A stretch of DNA of 64,000 nucleotides from CAZRSW01 sp964602845 (lineage in GTDB: Bacteria; Chloroflexota; Dehalococcoidia; Lucifugimonadales; UBA826). Below, in pieces: positions 52,832 through 60,129 of the stretch. The stretch lies in contig CAZRSW010000004.1 of assembly GCA_964602845.1 (NCBI GenBank), positions 62,001 to 126,000 on the forward strand, in the 5' to 3' direction. The first letter of the stretch is position 1. Each line of letters starts with the position of its first letter. The notes under the pieces were generated by a model. The model saw nothing but the letters and a program-made list of their open reading frames with translations, ran no database searches and had not been told where the DNA came from. A program made the position numbers and the translations under genes.

Positions 52832-53665
52832 CTATTTCTGATATCTCCGCCGAACAATAAACCTGTCAGACGGTTTCCTAGTCTTCCTTGTTCTATAACC
52901 TAAGGCTGGCTTACCCCAAGGAGTCTTTGGCCCCGGCATACCAATGGGAGATTTACCCTCACCCCCTCCATGAGGATGAGCATTAGGAGCCATTGCAACT
53001 CCTCTTACCTCAGGCCTGCGACCAATATGCCTTTTCTTACCTGCTTTGCCTAATTTAACATTCTTGTTATCAACCGCACCGAGCTGCCCTATACTAGCCA
53101 TGCAATTGCTTAGTACATTTCGCATTTCGCCAGATGGCAACCTTAAGAGAGTATACCTGCCCTCCTTGGCTAAAACCTGCGCAGAACTCCCAGCGCTACG
53201 AACAATCTGACCCCCCTTCCCCACTTTCAGCTCTACATTGTGCACCAACGTGCCAGCAGGAATTCTATCCAGGGGGAGCGCATTACCTAGATCAATACTA
53301 GCATTAGGTCCTGACATAATCGGATCGCCAATCTTGATCCCGTTGGGCGCTAGAATGTATCTCCAGTCACCATCAACATACTTGATAAGTGCAATCCTAG
53401 ACGATCGATTTGGATCATATTCTATCGTTTCAACATTTCCCGGAACATCAAATTTATCACGTTTGAAGTCAATCAAACGAAACCGCCTCTTGTGACCTCC
53501 ACCCCTGTGACGGACTGTCACCCTACCCGCGGAGTTTCTACCACCTGTTTTCTTCAGAGTCCGCAACAATGATTTTTTTGGCTTGCGAACTGTTATGTCG
53601 CTCGTGGACTGCAAAACCAAACCTCTTTGGCCCGGAGTTGTAGGTTTCCTAGTTTTCAATGCCAT
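52832..53665 (-). CDS. rplB: 50S ribosomal protein L2
   Basis: L2 is needed for subunit joining and peptidyl transfer. I use the ATG at 53665 (MALKTRKPTTPG, 277 residues) with GAGGG upstream; the open frame adds five codons that overlap rplW. RGGGHKRRFRLIDFKRDK, and NPVDHPHGGGEG-like NAHPHGGGEGKSPIG with the conserved histidine, are present. It starts one base after rplW. Confidence 0.97.
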   Translation of the reverse strand: MALKTRKPTTPGQRGLVLQSTSDITVRKPKKSLLRTLKKTGGRNSAGRVTVRHRGGGHKRRFRLIDFKRDKFDVPGNVETIEYDPNRSSRIALIKYVDGDWRYILAPNGIKIGDPIMSGPNASIDLGNALPLDRIPAGTLVHNVELKVGKGGQIVRSAGSSAQVLAKEGRYTLLRLPSGEMRNVLSNCMASIGQLGAVDNKNVKLGKAGKKRHIGRRPEVRGVAMAPNAHPHGGGEGKSPIGMPGPKTPWGKPALGYRTRKTRKPSDRFIVRRRYQK

Positions 53666-53666
53666 T

Positions 53667-53975
53667 TCACACGCCCTCAAATATAGTTATGGAATCCCCA
53701 GGATTCAATGTGACGATCGCCTTTTTCCATGAAGGCTGGTCAGTGATCCTAGGTCCGTAACGCTTTCGTTTACCCTTTACAATCATCGTATTTATCGAGC
53801 GTACGCGCACATTAAAAGCGTCTTGTACTGCCGACTTAATCTCAAGTTTCGTGGCTGAAGGGTCAACCTCAAAAACATATCGGTTATCCTCTTGTAAAAC
53901 ACTAGATTTCTCTGTTATTACTGGTCGCCGAAGCACAGAATATTTATGAATCCGGCTCATGACATATACACCCAT
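53667..53975 (-). CDS. rplW: 50S ribosomal protein L23
   Basis: L23 is the main docking site for trigger factor and SRP at the tunnel exit. The 102 residues include YSVLRRPVITEKSSVL, YVFEVDPSATKLEIKSAVQ, VRSINTMIVKGKRKR. The start is uncertain: the ATG at 53960 (MSRIHKYSVL) would give 97 residues and a more usual N-terminus, and neither start has a strong ribosome site. It is 6 bases after rplD. Confidence 0.95.
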   Translation of the reverse strand: MGVYVMSRIHKYSVLRRPVITEKSSVLQEDNRYVFEVDPSATKLEIKSAVQDAFNVRVRSINTMIVKGKRKRYGPRITDQPSWKKAIVTLNPGDSITIFEGV

Positions 53976-53981
53976 CTAAAA

Positions 53982-54617
53982 TTAACCATGATAAATCCCG
54001 CCCCAAGTTTCCTCAGCCTTCCTAACAGCTTCCACCGTTATCAACAAGTTTTTGCTATTCAACATATCCAAAGTATTCAAAACCTTAACAGGAAGAGTCT
54101 TCACCTTGCCTATATTTCTTGCACCTTGCACAACATTTCTATTAGGTTCTTCTGTAACGATCAATGTTGAATCATCCAAGCCGAGCAGATCCAGAATCCC
54201 TATCACTTCACGAGTTCTACCTTGATCGAGGTCAAGGTCCTCAATTACAACTAAGTCACCATTACGCACCTTATTAGACAGTACACACAACATAGCTTGC
54301 CTGCGCATCTTCTTGGGAGTTTGCTTTCTATAGCTCCTAGGCGATGGCCCAAAAGCCCTTCCGCCTCCCACCCATATCGGCGATCGTATCGACCCTTGCC
54401 TTGAACGCCCAGTATGTTTTTGAGGTCTTGGCTTGGCCCCCCCTCCAGAGACTTCGGCCCTAGTCTTAGTCTTAGCGGTTCCCAGACGTTTATTAGCGAG
54501 GTGCCCAACCATAACTTGATGCACCAAGGCATGGCGATCCGGAACATCGAAGACATCGTCCCTAACCTCTATCTCTCCAACATCAGACCCAGTTTTATTT
54601 CTTACACCCAATTTCAC
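53982..54617 (-). CDS. rplD: 50S ribosomal protein L4
   Basis: L4 lines the exit tunnel and in some bacteria represses the S10 operon. The 211 residues include TRAEVSGGGAKPRPQKHTGR, SRQGSIRSPIWVGGGRAFGP and the C-terminal NVVQGARNIGKVKTL. It follows rplC by 39 bases. Confidence 0.97.
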   Translation of the reverse strand: MKLGVRNKTGSDVGEIEVRDDVFDVPDRHALVHQVMVGHLANKRLGTAKTKTRAEVSGGGAKPRPQKHTGRSRQGSIRSPIWVGGGRAFGPSPRSYRKQTPKKMRRQAMLCVLSNKVRNGDLVVIEDLDLDQGRTREVIGILDLLGLDDSTLIVTEEPNRNVVQGARNIGKVKTLPVKVLNTLDMLNSKNLLITVEAVRKAEETWGGIYHG

Positions 54618-54656
54618 TTCGCTAATCCTAATGCCCTTACTACAACTTAACTAACG

Positions 54657-55280
54657 CTATACGATCTTCTTTATCTTGATTAATGAGTTGCGACCCCCAG
54701 GAACAGTCCCCTTCAAAAGGAGCAGGTTCCTATCTATATCGACGGTGACAACTTCAATTCCGCGTATAGTCACTTTGGCGTTCCCCATATGTCCCGCCAT
54801 TCGCATCCCTTTCAAAACTTTTCCCGGTGTGGATCCTGCGCCTATAGAACCAGGCGCTCGATGTCTATCAGATTGTCCATGAGTCTTTGGCCCACCTCTA
54901 AAATTGTACCTCTTGACTCCACCTTGGAATCCCTTCCCTTTCGAAGTACCCTGCACATCTACCTTATCCCCAGCAGTGAACATACTTACATTAATCTCAT
55001 CTCCCAAGGCTACTTCATCTATATCCTTGACTCCGACCTCCCTGATAAACCTAAATAACTGTCCGCCCGCTATTTTAAGGTGCCCTTGCATAGGTTTATT
55101 GGATCTTTTCACAGGTTCAAAGCCCAATTGGACGCTCTGATACCCATCCAATTCAAATGTCTTGATTTGGGTCACCGTGCATGGTCCTACACGGACAGCC
55201 GTCACAGCGTCAGCAGTTCCATCCTCGTGAAAATACTGCGTTCCACCTATAACTTTTCCTATCAAACCTTGTATAGCCAT
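54657..55280 (-). CDS. rplC: 50S ribosomal protein L3
   Basis: L3 helps form the peptidyl transferase centre. The 207 residues begin IQGLIGKVIGGTQYFHEDG and contain GTSKGKGFQGGVKRYNFRGG, THGQSDRHRAPGSIGAGSTP, with the conserved glutamine that can be methylated. It follows rpsJ by 21 bases. Confidence 0.97.
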   Translation of the reverse strand: MAIQGLIGKVIGGTQYFHEDGTADAVTAVRVGPCTVTQIKTFELDGYQSVQLGFEPVKRSNKPMQGHLKIAGGQLFRFIREVGVKDIDEVALGDEINVSMFTAGDKVDVQGTSKGKGFQGGVKRYNFRGGPKTHGQSDRHRAPGSIGAGSTPGKVLKGMRMAGHMGNAKVTIRGIEVVTVDIDRNLLLLKGTVPGGRNSLIKIKKIV

Positions 55281-55301
55281 AATTAATTGGTTTATTAACC
55301 T

Positions 55302-55616
55302 TTAAAGTTTTATTGATATATCCACACCTGCAGGCATGTTGAGACTGGTTAGTGAATCTATTGTTTTAGATGTAGGATCATGGATATCTATTAGCCTATT
55401 ATGGGTCCGTATCTCAAAATGTTCTCTTGAGTCCTTGTCAATGTGGGGTGCTCTTAACACACAGAACCTCTTGATCGCGGTGGGCAACGCCACGGGCCCG
55501 GCAACCCTTGCCCCTGTTCTCTCTGCAGTCTCAACTATCTGGCCAGCAGACTGATCGAGAATTCTATGATCGAAGGCCCTCAATATGACCCTTATCTTAT
55601 GTGCGTTCTGAACCAT
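55302..55616 (-). CDS. rpsJ: 30S ribosomal protein S10
   Basis: S10 is part of the head and, in NusB complexes, of transcription antitermination. The 104 residues include IRVILRAFDHRILDQSAG, GPVALPTAIKRFCVLRAPHI and HFEIRTHNRLIDIHDP. It lies 12 bases directly after fusA, with no tuf gene in between. Confidence 0.98.
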   Translation of the reverse strand: MVQNAHKIRVILRAFDHRILDQSAGQIVETAERTGARVAGPVALPTAIKRFCVLRAPHIDKDSREHFEIRTHNRLIDIHDPTSKTIDSLTSLNMPAGVDISIKL

Positions 55617-55628
55617 ATTTAAAAATCC

Positions 55629-57683
55629 TTACGCCTGCATCTCAACCACATGCTCAGGAGCCTCCAGATATTTATCGAACTCCATCGAGTACCCCGCCCT
55701 TCCTTGAGTCAGTGATCGCAAGTCATTTGCGTATCCAAAACTTTCACCTAAAGGTATCGAGGCTTCTATAGTTTGTATATCTCCATCCGCATCAATATTT
55801 TGAATACTGGCTCTTCGCCTACCAAGATCCCCTATGACATCACCCAGATACTCTCCAGGCGTAACAACCTCAAGTTTCATCACAGGTTCTAGAACAATAG
55901 ATTTACTACGTTGTATAGCTATTTTGGTAGCCATTGATCCTGCAATTTCAAATGATACCTTAGAGGAATCGACTTCGTGATAACTTCCATCAACCAACCT
56001 CACAAGCAAATCGATGACCGGAAACCCTGATATGGGCCCATTGTTCAAAGCACTCCGAACTCCATCTTCAACTGACGAAATAAATTCAGTAGGTATTGCC
56101 CCTCCCCTTATCTTGCTCTCAAATTGGACTCCCGAACCCCTTTCAAGGGGCTCCATCTCAATCCAGACATGGCCAAATTGTCCATGTCCTCCCGATTGCC
56201 TAACAAACTTTCCTTCCGCAGTACTATTCTTCCTAACTGTTTCTCTAAATGCTACCTTCGGTCTACCGACATTAGCCTCAACCTTAAATTCCCTTTTCAT
56301 TCTATCTGCGAGAATTTCAAGATGTAACTCGCCCATACCAGACATTACCGTCTGACCAGTTTCCTCATGATAGTTGATTTTGAAGGTAGGGTCCTCGTCT
56401 GAAAGTTTTACCAAGGCCTCTGAAAGTTTATCTTGGTCCCCCCTCGTCTTAGGTTCTATGGATACGGAAACAACCGGATCGGGAAACTGGATCATCTCCA
56501 ATACAATCGGGGAATCCAAATCACATATAGTCTGTCCCGTGGACGTCTCTTTCAGCCCTACGGCAGCAGCGATCTCCCCAGCATGTACCTCTTCAATATC
56601 TTCCCTTTGGTCAGCATGCATCTTAACAATTCGACCGAGTCTTTCCCTAGACATTGAGGAAGAATTCAACAGCATGGTCCCAGCCTTAGCAGAACCAGAA
56701 TACACACGGAAATATACAAGTCTCCCTATGTATGGATCCGCCACCGTTTTGAACGCCAAAGCAGAGAATGGTTGATCAATATTTGGTTCACGAATAGCGG
56801 CTTCATCCGTCCTAGGAATTTGACCTTCAACTGGCGGAACGTCTACGGGTGATGGTAGATAATCCCCTATAGCGTCCAACAAAGGCTGTACACATTTGTT
56901 TTTCAATGCAGTCCCGCATAGGGTTGGAATGATCTCATAACTGATAGTGGCCTTTCTTAGAGCAGTCTTAATCTCAATATCGGAAATATCTTCTTCCATA
57001 AGGAATTTTTCAAGTAACAAATCGTCGGTTTCAGCAACCTTCTCAATCATTTCAGCACGACGTTGATGATATTCCTGTTTTAATTCCTCCGGAACGCCTT
57101 CAACACGCACATCACCTTGGTCATCATCGTATAGGTAAGACTTCCCTTCAACCAAGTCTATGACCCCACGAAAGGCGTCTTCAGATCCTATAGGCATTTG
57201 TATCGGAACAGCGTTACCTCCAAGCCTGTCCACTATTGTCCCTGTTGCTTGATAGTAATCCGCGCCAATCTTATCCATCTTGTTTATGAAGCAAATTCTT
57301 GGAACATCATATTTATCTGCTTGTCTCCAAACCGTCTCAGACTGAGGCTGAACACCGGCCACAGCATCAAACACTACAACCCCACCATCTAATACCCGCA
57401 GGCTTCTTTCAACTTCTGCCGTAAAGTCCACATGCCCAGGCGTATCTATGATATTGATATTCCACTCTTTCCAGTTACATGTTGTTGCAGCAGAAGTTAT
57501 GGTGATACCTCTTTCTTTTTCCTGCTCCATCCAATCAAGGGCTGTATTTCCTTGATCGACCCCACCCAGTTTGTAAATCCGTCCAGCGAAAAACAAGACC
57601 CTTTCCGACACTGTAGTCTTTCCAGCATCGATGTGCGCTATAAAGCCAATATTCCTTGTCTCTTGTAAAGTTTCAGCAACCAT
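55629..57683 (-). CDS. fusA: translation elongation factor G
   Basis: EF-G is the GTPase that moves tRNAs and mRNA through the ribosome. The 684 residues show G1 AHIDAGKTT at 16-24, the switch ERGITITSAATT, G3 DTPGHVDF and G4 NKMDK. Domains II to V follow, with the domain IV block RQSGGHGQFGHVWIEMEP. The length is near the bacterial norm. It lies 40 bases after rpsG and 12 before rpsJ. Confidence 0.97.
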   Translation of the reverse strand: MVAETLQETRNIGFIAHIDAGKTTVSERVLFFAGRIYKLGGVDQGNTALDWMEQEKERGITITSAATTCNWKEWNINIIDTPGHVDFTAEVERSLRVLDGGVVVFDAVAGVQPQSETVWRQADKYDVPRICFINKMDKIGADYYQATGTIVDRLGGNAVPIQMPIGSEDAFRGVIDLVEGKSYLYDDDQGDVRVEGVPEELKQEYHQRRAEMIEKVAETDDLLLEKFLMEEDISDIEIKTALRKATISYEIIPTLCGTALKNKCVQPLLDAIGDYLPSPVDVPPVEGQIPRTDEAAIREPNIDQPFSALAFKTVADPYIGRLVYFRVYSGSAKAGTMLLNSSSMSRERLGRIVKMHADQREDIEEVHAGEIAAAVGLKETSTGQTICDLDSPIVLEMIQFPDPVVSVSIEPKTRGDQDKLSEALVKLSDEDPTFKINYHEETGQTVMSGMGELHLEILADRMKREFKVEANVGRPKVAFRETVRKNSTAEGKFVRQSGGHGQFGHVWIEMEPLERGSGVQFESKIRGGAIPTEFISSVEDGVRSALNNGPISGFPVIDLLVRLVDGSYHEVDSSKVSFEIAGSMATKIAIQRSKSIVLEPVMKLEVVTPGEYLGDVIGDLGRRRASIQNIDADGDIQTIEASIPLGESFGYANDLRSLTQGRAGYSMEFDKYLEAPEHVVEMQA

Positions 57684-57723
57684 CGCCGTTAATTATTCCT
57701 CACAATAAACTTTGCTTCATCAA

Positions 57724-58194
57724 CTACCAACGGTAGTGAGCGAAGGCACGATTTGCCTCAGCCATCCTATATACTTCTTCCTTGCGTCTCACAGCTGCCC
57801 CCTGACCTCTGGAAGCTTCCACTATCTCGGCAGAGAGTTTCTCCGCCATGCCTTTCCCGGATCTTTGCCTAGCACCACTAACAATCCATCTCATGGAAAG
57901 TGTCAAACGACGGGCAGGTCGAACCTCCGTAGGTACTTGGTAATTAGCACCCCCCACACGCCTCGACCTCACTTCAATGACAGGAGTAGCATTTCTTATA
58001 GCCTGCTCAAAAATCTCTAATGCAGGTCGGCTTGTTTCTTTTTCGGCAAAATCAAGCGCGCTATAGACAATTCGCTGAGCAACAGTCTTCTTCCCATTCA
58101 TCATCACGCTGTTAATAAATTTACTGAGATCCACACTGTTATATCTAGGATCCGGGAGTATTTTTCGGATTTTCGCTCTTCGCCGTCTAGCCAT
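57724..58194 (-). CDS. rpsG: 30S ribosomal protein S7
   Basis: S7 nucleates the 16S 3' major domain and contacts E-site tRNA. The 156 residues include ILPDPRYNSVDLSKFINSVM, RSRRVGGANYQVPTEVRPAR and KEEVYRMAEANRAFAHYRW. It lies 39 bases after rpsL and 40 before fusA, the usual str order. Confidence 0.98.
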   Translation of the reverse strand: MARRRRAKIRKILPDPRYNSVDLSKFINSVMMNGKKTVAQRIVYSALDFAEKETSRPALEIFEQAIRNATPVIEVRSRRVGGANYQVPTEVRPARRLTLSMRWIVSGARQRSGKGMAEKLSAEIVEASRGQGAAVRRKEEVYRMAEANRAFAHYRW

Positions 58195-58233
58195 TGTAAT
58201 TACCCATTAATAACCATGCTCATCCAAGTGTCA

Positions 58234-58644
58234 CTATTCATTCTTGGTACCATATTTACTCCGCCCCCTCTTGCGGTCTTCAACCCCTGCGGTGTCCAAA
58301 ACACCACGAACCACATGGTAGCGAACACCGGGTAAATCCCTCACACGACCGCCTTTGATTAAAACCACCGAGTGTTCCTGTAAATTATGTCCTTCGCCGG
58401 GAATGTACGCCGTAACTTCCATCCCATTGGTCAACCTAACTCTTGCTACCTTACGCAGAGCGGAATTAGGCTTCTTCGGGGTCTGGGTTCTAACTTGCAC
58501 GCAAACCCCCCTCTTCTGTGGAGACGCACTGCCCCTGTTACCTCGGTTCTTCAGCGTATTCCAGCTATAGTCCAATGCCGGAGCAGTATTCTTCCGACCC
58601 TTAGGACGTCTTTTCTTTCTGATTAATTGATTTACTGTAGGCAT
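58234..58644 (-). CDS. rpsL: 30S ribosomal protein S12
   Basis: S12 checks codon-anticodon pairing and is the streptomycin target. The 136 residues include MPTVNQLIRKKRR, TPKKPNSALRKVARVRLTNG with the wild-type lysine, IPGEGHNLQEHSVVLIKGGR and VRDLPGVRYH. It is the first gene of the long ribosomal array; a consensus promoter lies about 80 bases upstream. Confidence 0.98.
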   Translation of the reverse strand: MPTVNQLIRKKRRPKGRKNTAPALDYSWNTLKNRGNRGSASPQKRGVCVQVRTQTPKKPNSALRKVARVRLTNGMEVTAYIPGEGHNLQEHSVVLIKGGRVRDLPGVRYHVVRGVLDTAGVEDRKRGRSKYGTKNE

Positions 58645-58720
58645 AAACCCCTGCGCCTTTTAAGAATTAAAAATGCCATAGACCAAAAATCGGCACCATT
58701 ACGATGCGCGACAAGGAGCA

Positions 58721-58749
58721 ATTATACCCACAGCACATTTACGTGTCAA
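58721..58749 (-). promoter_or_regulatory. consensus sigma-70-type promoter of the str-S10 array
   Basis: On the minus strand a perfect TTGACA (58744-58749) and a perfect TATAAT (58721-58726) are separated by 17 bases. The predicted start of transcription falls about 70 bases upstream of rpsL. This is the best promoter match I saw in the window and suits a highly expressed ribosomal operon. Confidence 0.85.
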
Positions 58750-58848
58750 CGCATAACACGGCTGTTAAGCAGAATAAATTGGCTGGATTCTGAAAAACGA
58801 AAAGGTTCCTCTCTGAGCAGCTCCAAATCGTTTGCTTGTCAACAACAG

Positions 58849-59361
58849 CTATGGATGCCTCGTATCCAAACCTTCAGGTATCTTCACAACCATCACTTTT
58901 CGATCTAGGTCTATCTCTTGCACCACATTAATCAAAGCGGGCAAAAGAATGTCTTTCTTGTCAGATCTATGAACCACATATACATCATTGGCACCTGTTT
59001 GAATGATTTCAGTAACTCTGCCTACTCTAGTTCCCAGATCATCAAAAACTTCCAACCCTAATAACTGGTAGAAAAAATAGGTGGGATGGGAATTACGTAT
59101 AGCCTGATCCATTGGCAAGGTAATTTGCTTTCCCTTGACCCCCGTAGCATCATCTCTATTAGTAATTCCTTCTAGAGTCAATAACAAAGATTTGCCAATT
59201 CTACGACTATGTATTATCTCTCGACATTCACCTTCCAGACAAAGCACTCTACCTGGATCAAATCTTTCTTGAATGTCCGTTAGTGGTACTACCCGTAACT
59301 CACCTTTTAGGCCCCTAACCCCTTGCACATACCCAACCACAAAATGTTCTCCATTAGGCAT
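58849..59361 (-). CDS. rimM: ribosome maturation factor RimM
   Basis: RimM assists 16S rRNA processing and assembly of the small-subunit head. The 170 residues start with FVVGYVQGVRGLKGELRVVP, the family N-terminus, and have the PRC-barrel domain (about 98-168) with YFFYQLLGLEVFDDLG and VQEIDLDRKVMVVKIPEGL. Its start lies four bases from the 100-N run, so the upstream context is lost. The usual trmD partner does not follow. Confidence 0.94.
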   Translation of the reverse strand: MPNGEHFVVGYVQGVRGLKGELRVVPLTDIQERFDPGRVLCLEGECREIIHSRRIGKSLLLTLEGITNRDDATGVKGKQITLPMDQAIRNSHPTYFFYQLLGLEVFDDLGTRVGRVTEIIQTGANDVYVVHRSDKKDILLPALINVVQEIDLDRKVMVVKIPEGLDTRHP

Positions 59362-59365
59362 AGCT

Positions 59366-59465
59366 NNNNNNNNNNNNNNNNNNNNNNNNNNNNNNNNNNN
59401 NNNNNNNNNNNNNNNNNNNNNNNNNNNNNNNNNNNNNNNNNNNNNNNNNNNNNNNNNNNNNNNNN
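59366..59465. other. assembly gap of 100 N
   Basis: A run of exactly 100 N between rimM and the start of khpA. Unlike the first gap, its edges share no repeated sequence, so real bases are missing, including most of khpA. The true length may differ from 100. Confidence 0.98.
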
Positions 59466-59518
59466 TGGTCGGGATACGATACGATAGACTTTACGATATA
59501 TTCGACGAGTTCCTTCAT
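59466..59518 (-). CDS. khpA: KH-domain RNA-binding protein KhpA, cut by gap
   Basis: Seventeen codons are visible on the minus strand, starting at the ATG at 59518 and reading MKELVEYIVKSIVSYPD before the N run. That is the typical N-terminus of the short KH-domain protein KhpA (about 75-80 residues), which with KhpB binds RNA and affects cell growth in Gram-positive bacteria. GAGGA lies five bases or so upstream. The order rpsP, khpA, rimM is the conserved one. A full copy would need more than the 100 bases shown as N, so the gap is probably longer. Confidence 0.85.
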
Positions 59519-59556
59519 TGTTCCTCATTTATGGCTAGCCGCCTTGACCGGATCAA

Positions 59557-59814
59557 TCATTCACTCTCAGTCTCAACCGTCTCATTACGATTTTCCAACA
59601 TCCTTTTCACAGCCTCGCTAGGCTGCGCACCTTGACTAACCCATTTTAAAGCTCGTTCGTAGTCCAGCACTACCTGCGGTGGATCCTGGCGAGGATCGTA
59701 GTGACCTAATTGCTCAACAAAAGCCCCATCCCGTGGTTTCCTTGAGTCAGCAACAACGATTCTGTAACTCGGTTGATTCCTAGCGCCTGTTCTCTTTAAT
59801 CGAATCCTAAGCAT
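59557..59814 (-). CDS. rpsP: 30S ribosomal protein S16
   Basis: S16 stabilises the 5' domain of 16S rRNA. The 85 residues begin MLRIRLKRTGARNQPSYRIV and include DSRKPRDGAFVEQLGHYDPR and the RALKWVSQGAQPSEAVKRML helix. It lies one base after rpsT and 38 before khpA. Confidence 0.97.
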   Translation of the reverse strand: MLRIRLKRTGARNQPSYRIVVADSRKPRDGAFVEQLGHYDPRQDPPQVVLDYERALKWVSQGAQPSEAVKRMLENRNETVETESE

Positions 59815-59815
59815 T

Positions 59816-60091
59816 TCAGGTCACATCCCCAGCAGAAATAGCTTTCAAGTTGCTTAGTTGTCTCATCAATCTGCTTTTTCGTCTTGCCGTGTTATTACGA
59901 TGCAATACACCTTTCAATGAAGCCTTATCTAAAGCAGAATATGCCTGTTTCACAGCATGTTCTGCTTTTTCTAATTCCCCATTGACGATGTACTCTCGGG
60001 CTTTAGCAACGAAAGTCCTTGCCTTACTACGTAATGGTTGATTGTTTATCCGTTTTCTTTCACTCGACCGCGCGGCCTTAATACTGGACAT
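59816..60091 (-). CDS. rpsT: 30S ribosomal protein S20
   Basis: S20 is a helical bundle binding the 16S body. The 91 residues include SSIKAARSSERKRINNQPLR, TFVAKAREYIVNGELEKAEH and GVLHRNNTARRKSRLMRQLS. It stands directly upstream of rpsP and 38 bases after rel, a less common place for this gene. Confidence 0.95.
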   Translation of the reverse strand: MSSIKAARSSERKRINNQPLRSKARTFVAKAREYIVNGELEKAEHAVKQAYSALDKASLKGVLHRNNTARRKSRLMRQLSNLKAISAGDVT

Positions 60092-60129
60092 TACTGGGGA
60101 GCCTCCTCAAATCGGACGATTCCAAATTA

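Noticed and set aside
59307..59528. Continuous frame across the second N run
   Set aside because: The frame is created by N codons; the real coding content on the right is the khpA start in another frame, and on the left it is the region before rimM.
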